A stretch of DNA of 64,000 nt from Streptomyces griseoflavus (GCF_014649995.1 NZ_BMUC01000004.1:193985-257984), one strand, 5' to 3'; shown: positions 42,864 to 51,433, numbered from the stretch's first letter. Notes: generated from the letters alone by a model not told the origin. Numbers and translations are program-made.

Positions 42864-44495
42864 TCAGGCGTTGGGATAGGCCCACGGGTTGGGGCGGCAG
42901 CTGATCCCGTCGTGGTCGAGGAACTTGGTCTGCTGCTGCATCACCGGGGCGAGGTCGCCGTCCTTGTCGCAGGTGACGTGGTTGTGGCCGAGGCGGTGGC
43001 CGATCTCGTGGTTGATCAGCATCTGGCGGTAGGCGTGGATCTCGTCGCCGTAGGTCTCGGACCCCTGCGCCCACCGGTACGCGTTGATCATCACGCGGTC
43101 GGTGGCCGCGGAGTCGCAGGAGACGTTGTCCTCGGTCGTGTCCAGGCCCGACTTGGCGCACCAGTCGGCGGTCGTGCGGGGACTGGCGAGGGTGATCACC
43201 CAGTCGACACGGCCGGAGTGGACGCGCTCGAAGGTCCGGGCACCGTTGTGCGCCCAGCTGCGGTCGTCGTTGAGCGTCCTGTGCACGGCGTCGGCGAAGA
43301 GCTCGCCGTCGAGGCCGAGCCCCTGCTCCACGTCCACGCGGTAGGTGATCCGCTGTCCCTTGCCGGGCGCCTTGTCGATGCCGGGGATCGCGTCGAACTT
43401 CCCGCTGCCCGCGCGCGTCGCGGCCAACGGGTACGTCCTGTCCATCTTCTGCTCGTACGTCAACGGCTCGGCGGAGGGCACGGCGGGTGTCTCCCGCTCG
43501 TCACCGCGCGAGGCGGAGCCCCGGACGTCACGGGCCTGTTCGCCGGCGGGCCTGGCCTGCGCGCCGGAGGCGTCGTGCTCCTCGGTGACCTGGCCGGCCA
43601 CGACGACCGCCAGCACCGTGGTGACGGCGGCGGCCGCGATCCCGGTGAACGCGCGCCCCTTGCCGCCCCTGGCCGGCGCGGGCTCGCCGGCCGGCGGCTC
43701 GTGACCGTCCTCCGCGTCGGCACGGGCGCCGGCGGCCGGGAGGTCGTCCCGGCCGGTGAGGGTGGCACGGGCGCCGGCGGAGTGCGGTGGGCGGGGAGCG
43801 GGGACGGGCGTGCGCGGGGTGAAGAGGTCGACGTCGTCACCGAAGGCGTCCAGGTAGTCCTGGCGCGGGCCGTGCGGGTCCCGGAGGTCTCCCTGCGGCG
43901 CCTGCCGCTGTCCCGGGAGCACGGCACCCCGCCCGGCGGCCGGCGGACCGTATCCGGTCCCGCCGGTCGTCCGGCCGTTCAACGTGCCCCAGCCGCCCCC
44001 GGGTTCCCGCTGCTCGGGGTGTCCGCCGCGGGCCCGGGGGACACCGTGCGCGGGAGTGCCGTCGGGCAGCAGGGGAATTCCGCGCGCGGGGGTACCGTCG
44101 GGCGGCCTCGGAACGCTCCGCGGCGGGGTCCCGTCGGGGTGTCGCGGCACGCCGTGCGCCGGTGTTCCGTCCGGGAGGCGGGGGAAGCCGTACGCCGGCG
44201 TTCCCTGCGGGGTCCATCCGTCCGGCAGGCGCGGCACTCCGTGCGCCGGCGTCCCGTCGGGGAAGCGCGGTACGCCCCCGGCAGGGGTCCCGTACCCCTG
44301 GGTGCCGCCCGTGGCGGGCCGGCCCGGCTGCTGGAGCGGCCCCTGGGCCGGTGGAGCCGGAGGCGTCCGGCGCCGGCCGGCGCGGGTGTCCCGGCGGTCG
44401 TCGCCGTCGTCCCGGCCCTCGCGGGCCCTGCGTGCCGCGGTGGTGTCGGCGGTGTCGCCCTTGGGGGCGGGTCCACGACGGCTGTGGCGTCCCAC
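42864..44495 (-). CDS. DUF3152 protein: zincin-like domain behind a repeat-rich N-terminus
   Basis: 543 aa. Residues about 1-65 are charged. Seven 12-residue proline units (GTPAHGVPRLPD type) follow. A single membrane helix (GIAAAAVTTVLAVVVAGQV) lies near 280-300. The extracytoplasmic C-terminal DUF3152 domain carries INHEIGHRLGHNHVTCDKDG, a complete HExxHxxGxxH metzincin-like site. Two extra Cys (CAKSG, CDSAATD) may pair. The mycobacterial counterpart is Rv3207c as I recall. Only 8 bp separate it from the upstream hydrolase gene. Substrate unknown. Confidence 0.85.
   Translation of the reverse strand: MGRHSRRGPAPKGDTADTTAARRAREGRDDGDDRRDTRAGRRRTPPAPPAQGPLQQPGRPATGGTQGYGTPAGGVPRFPDGTPAHGVPRLPDGWTPQGTPAYGFPRLPDGTPAHGVPRHPDGTPPRSVPRPPDGTPARGIPLLPDGTPAHGVPRARGGHPEQREPGGGWGTLNGRTTGGTGYGPPAAGRGAVLPGQRQAPQGDLRDPHGPRQDYLDAFGDDVDLFTPRTPVPAPRPPHSAGARATLTGRDDLPAAGARADAEDGHEPPAGEPAPARGGKGRAFTGIAAAAVTTVLAVVVAGQVTEEHDASGAQARPAGEQARDVRGSASRGDERETPAVPSAEPLTYEQKMDRTYPLAATRAGSGKFDAIPGIDKAPGKGQRITYRVDVEQGLGLDGELFADAVHRTLNDDRSWAHNGARTFERVHSGRVDWVITLASPRTTADWCAKSGLDTTEDNVSCDSAATDRVMINAYRWAQGSETYGDEIHAYRQMLINHEIGHRLGHNHVTCDKDGDLAPVMQQQTKFLDHDGISCRPNPWAYPNA
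44035..44290. repeat. Degenerate 36-bp tandem repeats in the DUF3152 gene
   Basis: About seven in-frame units encode GTPAxGVPRxPD-like 12-mers, one interrupted by a WTPQ insertion. Units differ at several bases, so the array is older than the adnA repeat. It likely forms an extended proline-rich stalk on the cytoplasmic side of the membrane helix. Confidence 0.8.
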
Positions 44496-44503
44496 GTCGC
44501 GCC

Positions 44504-45556
44504 TCAGCCCCTCTTGTCGTCTGCGGTGGATCCGCCACCGGTGGCGGGCGGACCCGGAGCGCGCCGCGCTCCCGGCTGCCCAGTATCCCCCTCATCGGCA
44601 GAATCCGTTGCCTGCATGAGGAGTTCACGGAAGGCGAGCGCCACGGTCTCGGGGTATTCCATCATCGCCACGTGCCCCGCGTCCGGGAGGGTCAGCAGCC
44701 GGGAGCCGCGGAAGGCGCGCGCCGACCGCTGCGCCATCCGGAACCCGACGAGCTGGTCCCGGCCGCCGTAGACGAGCAGCGTCGGCGCGAGCACCCGCTC
44801 GGCCTGGCGCCACAGTCCCTGCTGGCCACCGAGGGTGTACGCGTTGACGAGTCCGCGCGCCGAGCGCGCCATCGCGTCCCAGAAATACGGCAGCCGCAGC
44901 CGCCGCTCCATCTCCAGCACGGCGTTGCGGAAGCCCTCCGGCGACACCCGCGCGGGGTCTCCGTAACAGAGCTTCAGCACTCCGCGGACCCGCTGTTCCG
45001 CGGTCCACTCCCGCGTGAGGCGGGTGAACAGCAGTGCGATCCCGGGGAGCGCCAGCAGTCCCGTGGGGACGGCGGTGCGCTGCACCCGCAGCTCGGGCAG
45101 GGCGGGCGACACGAGGGTGAGGGTGCGGACGAGATCGGGGCGCACGGCGGCGACCCGGGTGGTGACCGCGCCGCCCAGCGAGTTGCCGAAGAGGTGGACC
45201 GGGCCCCGGCCGGTGGACTCGACATAGCGGATCACCGCGCGGGCGTGCGCGGTGACCGAGTAGTCGCCGTCGTCCGGCGGCGGGGAGTTGCCGAAGCCGG
45301 GCAGGTCCACGGCCTCGCTGTCGACGACGTCGTGCAGCAGGGGCATGAGGGCCGACCAGTTCAGCGAGGAGCCGCCGAGTCCGTGGACGTAGAGCGCCGG
45401 GGGGAGGCCCTCCCGCGCGGGCGGCCTCGACCGCACCGAGAGCGTGACGCCGGGCAGTTCCACCGACCTGAGGCGCTCGCCGTCGGCGACCCTGACGTCC
45501 GCGACCTCGGGCAGCAGGTTGGCGGGCGGCACGGACGGCAGCTCGGGCGAAGACAT
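44504..45556 (-). CDS. Alpha/beta hydrolase
   Basis: 350 aa. Fold markers: LYVHGLGGSSLNWSALMPLL (oxyanion), DLPGFGNSPPP, nucleophile elbow LFGNSLGGAVTTRVAA (Ser), VYGGRDQLVGFRMAQ (Asp) and LPDAGHVAMMEYPE (His), so the triad is complete. Ends in a Gly/Pro-rich tail. No secretion signal is evident. Probable first gene of a two-gene unit with the DUF3152 gene. Substrate not predictable. Confidence 0.9.
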   Translation of the reverse strand: MSSPELPSVPPANLLPEVADVRVADGERLRSVELPGVTLSVRSRPPAREGLPPALYVHGLGGSSLNWSALMPLLHDVVDSEAVDLPGFGNSPPPDDGDYSVTAHARAVIRYVESTGRGPVHLFGNSLGGAVTTRVAAVRPDLVRTLTLVSPALPELRVQRTAVPTGLLALPGIALLFTRLTREWTAEQRVRGVLKLCYGDPARVSPEGFRNAVLEMERRLRLPYFWDAMARSARGLVNAYTLGGQQGLWRQAERVLAPTLLVYGGRDQLVGFRMAQRSARAFRGSRLLTLPDAGHVAMMEYPETVALAFRELLMQATDSADEGDTGQPGARRAPGPPATGGGSTADDKRG

Positions 45557-45785
45557 GCGGCAATGTTACGAGACGATCACGTATTGGCTCACGTGTTCGG
45601 CGTCACAGAACGCTCCCGCCCCGCGCGCGTCGGGGCGCGTGCCCCGGCGCACCGGCGTGCGCGCCCTGTCACGTCCCGGTCGCGGATCGCATGGCATCCG
45701 GATCGGGTGTCTCCTAGGCTCGGGAAGAGGGCACCCGTGAGTGGCCCCTGCATCCTCAGGGACATCCGTAGGAAGGGAGCCCAGC

Positions 45786-46013
45786 ATGGCCGTAGACCCG
45801 ACCGACCCCGAGACGTTCGCGGAGGACGAGGACGTGTCCGAGGGCCAGGAGCACGACGTCGAGGCGCCCGAGGTGGACGCCGCCGAGCAGCAGGCCGAGG
45901 TCGCCCCGGACCGTGACGACCCGCTGACCGGCGTCGACCCGGACCGCGGGAACGAGGCGGACCTGGTGGAACAGGCCCGGGTCGTCTCCCTCGACGAGGA
46001 CGACTACCGGTGA
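45786..46013 (+). CDS. Small acidic protein, function unknown
   Basis: 75 aa, strongly acidic and hydrophilic (DPTDPETFAEDEDVSEGQEHDVEAPEVDAAEQQAEV...LVEQARVVSLDEDDYR), probably disordered. GGAAGGGAG precedes the ATG at good spacing. A recurrent Streptomyces type; it may be a binding partner or charge mimic, but nothing can be assigned. Confidence 0.75.
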   Translation: MAVDPTDPETFAEDEDVSEGQEHDVEAPEVDAAEQQAEVAPDRDDPLTGVDPDRGNEADLVEQARVVSLDEDDYR

Positions 46014-46210
46014 GGAGCACGCCTGCCAGGACGCCTGCGAGCGACGAGGGGACCACTCTTGCCCGCTCTGACAGCTTTTGAAACCATCCGTACGGCTTTC
46101 GCCTCCGTCCGGTCCGTGAAATTCTGCACTCTCGCCGCGCACACCACGGTTACCGAAAAGTACGATGGCGGCGCGGCTCACTCCGCACAGGGACGACAAT
46201 GGGAGGCGGC

Positions 46211-46855
46211 GTGACAGCCATCGAGCAGACGGACGCGGTACGCCCGAGGGGTACACGCCTGCCGCGCCGTGCCCGGCGGAACCAGTTGCTGGGCGCCGCC
46301 CAGGAGGTTTTCGTCGCGCAGGGTTACCACGCGGCGGCGATGGACGACATCGCCGAGCGTGCCGGTGTCAGCAAGCCGGTGCTGTACCAGCACTTCCCCG
46401 GCAAGCTCGACCTCTATCTGGCCCTGCTGGACCAGCACTGCGAGGCGCTGATCCAGTCGGTGCGCCAGGCGCTGGCGTCGACGTCGGACAACAAGCAGCG
46501 CGTCCGGGCGACCATGGACGCCTACTTCGCGTACGTGGAGGACGACGGCGGCGCGTTCCGCCTGGTGTTCGAGTCGGACCTGACGAACGAGCCCGCCGTG
46601 CGCGAGCGGGTCGACAAGGTGACCAACGAGTGCGCGGAGGCGATCTGCGACGTCATCGCCGAGGACACCGGGCTGTCGCGTGCGGAGTCGATGCTGCTGG
46701 CCTCGGGGCTCGGCGGTCTCGCCCAGGTGGTGGCGCGGTCCTGGCTGCACAGCGACCGCAGCGTGCCGCGCGACCAGGCGGTGCAGCTGCTGACCTCGCT
46801 GGCCTGGCGGGGCATCGCCGGATTCCCGCTGCACGGGATCGACCAGCAGCACTGA
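46211..46855 (+). CDS. TetR family transcriptional regulator
   Basis: 214 aa. N-terminal HTH (LLGAAQEVFVAQGYHAAAMDDIAERAGVSKPVLYQHFPGKLDLYLALLDQHCEALI) near residues 20-75, then an all-helical ligand domain. It corresponds to Rv3208. The GTG at 46211 has GGGAGG 4 nt upstream and is preferred to the ATG at 46199. A -10-like TACGAT lies at 46163-46168. Target and ligand unknown; the downstream DUF3107 gene is a candidate. Confidence 0.92.
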   Translation: MTAIEQTDAVRPRGTRLPRRARRNQLLGAAQEVFVAQGYHAAAMDDIAERAGVSKPVLYQHFPGKLDLYLALLDQHCEALIQSVRQALASTSDNKQRVRATMDAYFAYVEDDGGAFRLVFESDLTNEPAVRERVDKVTNECAEAICDVIAEDTGLSRAESMLLASGLGGLAQVVARSWLHSDRSVPRDQAVQLLTSLAWRGIAGFPLHGIDQQH

Positions 46856-46996
46856 CGGCGCCGGCGGGCGTTTGTTCCCGTCGGCTGTTCGCTCCTGGCG
46901 TGGCCGGGCGCGGCATGCAGGTCCCCTCACCGGGCTAATGTGTGCTGGTACGGCGCGGAAGGTCGCGCACTCACTGACCGTCGGAGGGACATAGCC

Positions 46997-47224
46997 GTGG
47001 AGGTCAAGATCGGCGTGCAGCACGCGCCCCGCGAGATCGTTCTGGAGAGCGGTCAGAGCGCCGAGGAGGTCGAGCGTGTGGTGGCCGAGGCGCTGGCCGG
47101 CAAGTCGCAGCTGCTGAGCCTCGTGGACGAGCACGGCCGCAAGATCCTGGTCCCGGCCGACCGTCTCGCGTACGTCGAGATCGGCGAGCCGGCCCCCCGC
47201 AAGGTGGGCTTCGGCGCGCTGTAG
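46997..47224 (+). CDS. DUF3107 protein (TB9.4-like)
   Basis: 75 aa: MEVKIGVQHAPREIVLESGQSAEEVERVVAEALAGKSQLLSLVDEHGRKILVPADRLAYVEIGEPAPRKVGFGAL. This is a compact alpha/beta protein typical of the Rv3208A family, function unknown. GTG start with GGAGGG about 9 nt upstream. It follows tetR at 141 bp, as in mycobacteria, and is closed by a strong terminator. Confidence 0.9.
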   Translation: MEVKIGVQHAPREIVLESGQSAEEVERVVAEALAGKSQLLSLVDEHGRKILVPADRLAYVEIGEPAPRKVGFGAL

Positions 47225-47244
47225 GCGACGACCGGAGGCAGAGC

Positions 47245-47279
47245 GAAGGGCCCGGCGGTTCCGTACCGCCGGGCCCTTC
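47245..47279 (+). terminator. Hairpin terminator after the DUF3107 gene
   Basis: GAAGGGCCCGGCGG (47245-47258) pairs perfectly with CCGCCGGGCCCTTC (47266-47279), 7-nt loop, 20 bp after the stop. Confidence 0.85.
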
Positions 47280-47396
47280 CGCGTTCCCCGCGAGGGGGCA
47301 CGGGTCCCCCGCAGGGGTGGATTGGATTCCGCAGGTCAGGGGTAGGACGGGCTACGACCGATGTGAGCACGCCGGCCATGTGGGAGGGACCCCAGC

Positions 47397-47666
47397 ATGC
47401 TCTTGGAAGCGCTCAGCTCCGCGATCCTCGGCCTGACCCTGGCGTGGGTGGCGTATCAGCGCCTGCCGCACCGTCTGCCCGCCCGCACCCTGGTCCTGCC
47501 GACCGGCGTGGCCGGAGCGCTGTCCGGTGCCTTCGTCATGAACACCGCGCTGGACGCCGGGAGCTTCCTGACGATACTGCTCGGTGCGGCGATCGTGTCC
47601 GTGGCGTCGCTGTCGCTGCTGCTGCGCCCCGCGGGAAGACTGCGCCGCCGATCGGCGACCGCCTGA
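47397..47666 (+). CDS. Small integral membrane protein, function unknown
   Basis: 89 aa with two or three hydrophobic segments (LEALSSAILGLTLAWVAY; LVLPTGVAGALSGAFVM; FLTILLGAAIVSVASLSLLL) and a basic C terminus. GGAGGG lies 11 nt before the ATG. Convergent on the ferritin-like gene. Its place corresponds to the small Rv3209 position, but homology is not claimed. Confidence 0.75.
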   Translation: MLLEALSSAILGLTLAWVAYQRLPHRLPARTLVLPTGVAGALSGAFVMNTALDAGSFLTILLGAAIVSVASLSLLLRPAGRLRRRSATA

Positions 47667-47723
47667 CCGGCCGCCGGGGGCGGCGCCGGGGGTGATCCGG
47701 GCACCGCGCGTGCCGGGGCTCCC

Positions 47724-48479
47724 TCAGGCCGCCAGTCCCAGGGCCGCCATCCGCTTGGTGTGCGCCTCGGTGATCCGGGAGAACATCTTGCCGACCTCGG
47801 CCAGGTCGAAGCCGTCCGCCACCCCGCCCACCAGCATCGTCGACAGCGCGTCCCGGTCCGCGACCACCCGCTGGGACTGCGAGAGCGCCTCGCCCATCAG
47901 CCGCCGCGCCCACAGAGCGAGCCGTCCGCCGACGCGCGGGTCCGCGTCGATCGCCGCGCGCACCTTCTCCACGGCGAAGCCGCCGTGCCCCGTGTCGTCG
48001 AGCACGGCCAGCACCAGGGCGCGGCTGTCGGAGTCCAGCCGGGCCGCGACCTCCCGGTAGAAGTCACTGGCGATGGAGTCGCCGACATAGGCCTTGACCA
48101 GGCCCTCCAGCCAGTCGGAGGGAGCCGTCTGCTTGTGGAAGCCGTCGTAGGCGGCGACGAAGGGCTCCATGGCGAGGGTCGGTTCCTCACCGATCTCGGC
48201 GAGCCGGTCGCGCAACCGCTCGAAGTGGTGGAACTCGGCCGAGGCCATCTTCGCCAGCTCCGCCTTGTCCGCCAGCGTGGGCGCCAGCTTGGCGTCCTCC
48301 GCGAGCCGCTCGAACGCCGCCAGTTCGCCGTACGCGAGCGCGCCGAGCAGATCCACGACGGCGGCACGGTACTGGGGGTCGGCGGAGGCGGCCGCCCAGT
48401 CCATGGCGGCGACGCCGGTGTGTCCGGCGTTGGTGTCGGGGGTGTCCGCGGCGTTGTCAGGCTTGTCAGAGCTCGTCAT
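47724..48479 (-). CDS. Ferritin-like fold protein (MiaE_2/Rv3210c-like)
   Basis: 251 aa, all helical. Putative di-iron ligands: Glu52 (AYGELAAFERL), Glu82 and His85 (SAEFHHFERLRDRL), then D/E and His in the second helix pair (DSIASDFYREVA ... DDTGHGGFAVEKV). Related to tRNA hydroxylase MiaE-type ferritin-like proteins; the real substrate is unknown. ATG at 48479. A -10 TATTGT ends 7 nt before the ATG, suggesting a leaderless mRNA. It diverges from the DEAD-box gene as Rv3210c/Rv3211 do. Confidence 0.87.
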   Translation of the reverse strand: MTSSDKPDNAADTPDTNAGHTGVAAMDWAAASADPQYRAAVVDLLGALAYGELAAFERLAEDAKLAPTLADKAELAKMASAEFHHFERLRDRLAEIGEEPTLAMEPFVAAYDGFHKQTAPSDWLEGLVKAYVGDSIASDFYREVAARLDSDSRALVLAVLDDTGHGGFAVEKVRAAIDADPRVGGRLALWARRLMGEALSQSQRVVADRDALSTMLVGGVADGFDLAEVGKMFSRITEAHTKRMAALGLAA

Positions 48480-48865
48480 GAAGCGCACAATAGCCCGCTT
48501 GTCCCACACCGTAGGGTCCCGACCGATCAGTGTGACGACGACTACGTGACCACATCGGCCATGGCGTGTGCGCGAATCCGGGGTATGGTGGTAAGGCGCC
48601 TGCTGAGCACTCTGACGTACTCGACGGGCCGCATGTATGAGGATGCCCGGTCGGAGGCCCGATCGGCTCCGACCCGACAGCCTTCTCGGCCGTACGGCAC
48701 CGTGCGTACGGAATCCGGAGGGACACCTCAGCGGTACGAACGCTCGAGCGTCGGCAGTGGTCCCGTGTCCTTCGGCCCCGCCCTCAAGGCAGCCGACGTC
48801 CCCGGCACGGTCCCTACACGACCCCCGCGCTCGCCTCGCACCGCGCACACAGAAGAGGCAGCACC
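48480..48865. other. 386-bp divergent intergenic region with helicase 5' leader
   Basis: Minus strand: TATTGT (48487-48492) 7 nt before the ferritin-like ATG. Plus strand: TATGGT (48584-48589) could be a -10 box, without a clear -35, giving a helicase leader of roughly 270 nt. Within it are two perfect inverted repeats: GGTCGGAG/CTCCGACC (48649-48656, 48667-48674) and CCGTACG/CGTACGG (48690-48696, 48705-48711). No additional gene is convincing. Confidence 0.5.
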
Positions 48866-51424
48866 CTGACTACGACGTTCCGAGAGCTCGGAATCCTCCC
48901 CGAGACCGCCGAGGCCCTGGAGGCCGTCGGCATCACCACTCCCTTCCCCATTCAGGAGATGACGCTCCCCGTGGCCCTGACGGGCACGGACGTCATCGGC
49001 CAGGCCAAGACCGGCACCGGCAAGACGCTGGGCTTCGGCCTCCCGCTCCTCGAGCGCGTCACCGTCCCCGCGGACGTGGAGGCCGGCCGCGCCCGGCCCG
49101 AGGACCTCACCGACACCCCGCAGGCGCTGGTGGTCGTCCCCACCCGCGAGCTGTGCACGCAGGTCACCAACGACCTGCTCACCGCCGGCAAGGTGCGCAA
49201 CGTGCGCGTCACGGCGATCTACGGCGGCCGGGCCTACGAGCCTCAGGTCGAGGCCCTGAAGAAGGGCGTCGACGTGGTCGTCGGCACCCCGGGCCGACTG
49301 CTCGACCTCGCGGGCCAGAAGAAGCTGAACCTGAAGGACGTGAAGGCGCTCGTCCTCGACGAGGCCGACGAGATGCTCGACCTGGGCTTCCTGCCCGACG
49401 TCGAGAAGATCATCAACATGCTTCCGGTCAGGCGCCAGACGATGCTGTTCTCGGCCACCATGCCGGGCGCGGTGATCGGACTGGCCCGGCGCTACATGTC
49501 GCAGCCGACGCACATCCGCGCCACGACGCCGGACGACGAGGGCGCCACGGTCGCGAACACGACGCAATTCGTCTACCGCGCCCACAACATGGACAAGCCC
49601 GAGATGGTCGCGCGGATACTGCAGGCCGACGGCCGCGGCCTGGTCATGGTCTTCTGCCGCACCAAGCGCACCGCCGCCGACCTCGCCGACCAGCTCAAGC
49701 AGCGCGGCTTCGCCTCCGGCGCGGTCCACGGCGACCTCGGCCAGGGTGCCCGTGAGCAGGCGCTGCGCGCGTTCCGCAACGGCAAGGTGGACGTGCTCGT
49801 CTGCACCGACGTCGCCGCCCGCGGTATCGACGTCGAGGGCGTCACCCACGTCATCAACTACCAGTCCCCCGAGGAAGAGAAGACGTACCTGCACCGCATC
49901 GGCCGTACCGGCCGCGCGGGCGCGAAGGGTACGGCGATCACGCTGGTCGACTGGGACGACATCCCGCGCTGGCAGCTCATCAACAAGGCACTGGACCTGG
50001 GCTTCAGCGACCCGCCGGAGACGTACTCCACCTCGCCGCACCTGTTCACGGACCTGGGCATCCCCGAGGGCACCAAGGGCATCCTGCCGCGCTCGGAGCG
50101 CACCCGTGCCGGGCTGGACGCGGAGGAGCTGGAGGACCTGGGCGAGCCGGGCGGCCGCGCACCGCGCGGGCGTGGTGGCCGGGACGGCGGGCGAGGCGGC
50201 CGGGACGGACGCGGAGACTCGCGTCACGAGGAGCGGGAGAGTGCCCCGCGCACGCCGCGGCGCCGCCGCCGCACGCGAGGCGGCACGCCGCTGGGCGAGG
50301 CGGCCCAGCAGCCCGCGGGCCCGGTCGCCGAAGGCTCCGGCGAGGCGGAGACCGACACGGCCGCACGCACCCCGCGCCGTCGTCGCCGCACGCGCGGCGG
50401 CGCCGCGTCCGGGGCGCCGTCGGCGAGCCCGGTGGAGTCCGTGGAGGCGGCGGAGTCGGCTGTCGGCACGGCCGAGGGCACGGTGGACGCCGCCGAGGCG
50501 CCCGCCAAGCCGCGCCGTCGCCGGACCCGCAGGTCCGCGGAGCCGGTGACGGTGGACACGGTGACGTCCGTCGACCCGTCCCCGGCCGAGGAGACCGCGG
50601 TGGCTGTCGCGGCCCCGGTCGCCACGGAGCCCGAGGCGCCGGCCGCGGAGCCCGAGGCCCCGGCCGCGGAGCCGAGCCGCCGCCGTACCCGCACGACGGC
50701 CGTGAAGGCCGAGACGGTCGTCGACACCGCCGAGGCGGCGGAGACCAAGCCGCGCCGCACCCGCAAGACCGCCGCGAAGGCCGAGACGGTGCTCGACACC
50801 GCCGAGGCGAACGCCGAGCCGGCCGAAGCCGTCGAGGCCAAGCCGCGCCGCACCCGCAAGACGGCGGCGAAGGCCGAGACGGTCGTCGACACCGCCGAGG
50901 CGAAGGCCGAGGCGGCGGAGGCCAAGCCGCGCCGCACCCGGAAGACCGCTGCCGCGAAGGCCGAGGAGGCCGTCGACACCGCCGAGGCCAAGCCCCGGCG
51001 CACGCGGAAGACGGCGGCCACCGCCGGCGACACGGCCGAGGCCGCCGAGGCCAGGCCGCGCCGCACCCGCAAGGCCGCCGAGGCCGTGGAGCCGGCCGTC
51101 GCCGTCGAGATCCCGGCGCAGACGGCGCCGGAGGCCGAAGAGGCGGAGGCCAAGCCGCGCCGCACCCGCAAGACGGCCGCCAAGAAGGCGGAGGCCGCCG
51201 TGGACACCGCCGAGGCCAAGCCCCGGCGCACGCGCAAGACGGCAGCCGCCACCGCCGCCGGCGACACGGCCGAGGCCGCCGAGGCCAAGCCGCGCCGCAC
51301 CCGCAAGGCCGCCGCCGACATCCCCGCGCAGTCCGCGCCGGAGACGGAGGCCGCCGAGGAGGCGAAGCCCAAGGCCCGCCGTACCCGGAAGGCCACGGCC
51401 GCCGCGGAACCCGCGGAGAGCTGA
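48866..51424 (+). CDS. DEAD-box RNA helicase with long basic repeat tail, apparent CTG start
   Basis: 852 aa. Q motif F5...GITTPFPIQ (22-30), Walker A AKTGTGKT (47-54), DEAD (165-168), SAT (LFSATMPG), and HRIGRTGR in the C-terminal RecA domain; the core ends near residue 410. The remaining 440 residues are low complexity: RGG-like and TPRRRRRTRGG units, then nine PRRTRK motifs alternating with acidic VDTAEA spacers. The first ATG (48959) would delete the Q motif; the only plausible start is CTG 48866 with GAGG 7 nt upstream. Orthologue of RhlE (Rv3211) by position; it remodels RNA, perhaps ribosomal. Confidence 0.92.
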   Translation: MTTTFRELGILPETAEALEAVGITTPFPIQEMTLPVALTGTDVIGQAKTGTGKTLGFGLPLLERVTVPADVEAGRARPEDLTDTPQALVVVPTRELCTQVTNDLLTAGKVRNVRVTAIYGGRAYEPQVEALKKGVDVVVGTPGRLLDLAGQKKLNLKDVKALVLDEADEMLDLGFLPDVEKIINMLPVRRQTMLFSATMPGAVIGLARRYMSQPTHIRATTPDDEGATVANTTQFVYRAHNMDKPEMVARILQADGRGLVMVFCRTKRTAADLADQLKQRGFASGAVHGDLGQGAREQALRAFRNGKVDVLVCTDVAARGIDVEGVTHVINYQSPEEEKTYLHRIGRTGRAGAKGTAITLVDWDDIPRWQLINKALDLGFSDPPETYSTSPHLFTDLGIPEGTKGILPRSERTRAGLDAEELEDLGEPGGRAPRGRGGRDGGRGGRDGRGDSRHEERESAPRTPRRRRRTRGGTPLGEAAQQPAGPVAEGSGEAETDTAARTPRRRRRTRGGAASGAPSASPVESVEAAESAVGTAEGTVDAAEAPAKPRRRRTRRSAEPVTVDTVTSVDPSPAEETAVAVAAPVATEPEAPAAEPEAPAAEPSRRRTRTTAVKAETVVDTAEAAETKPRRTRKTAAKAETVLDTAEANAEPAEAVEAKPRRTRKTAAKAETVVDTAEAKAEAAEAKPRRTRKTAAAKAEEAVDTAEAKPRRTRKTAATAGDTAEAAEARPRRTRKAAEAVEPAVAVEIPAQTAPEAEEAEAKPRRTRKTAAKKAEAAVDTAEAKPRRTRKTAAATAAGDTAEAAEAKPRRTRKAAADIPAQSAPETEAAEEAKPKARRTRKATAAAEPAES
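50740..51405 (+). repeat. Repeat region encoding KPRRTRKTA-type basic motifs
   Basis: Nine copies of a (K/R)(P/A)RRTRK motif with intervening Ala/Glu/Asp spacers (AETVVDTAEA type). Spacing varies between about 19 and 35 residues, so this is an imperfect protein repeat with corresponding DNA repeats. Confidence 0.85.
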
Positions 51425-51433
51425 CGCACCCGC

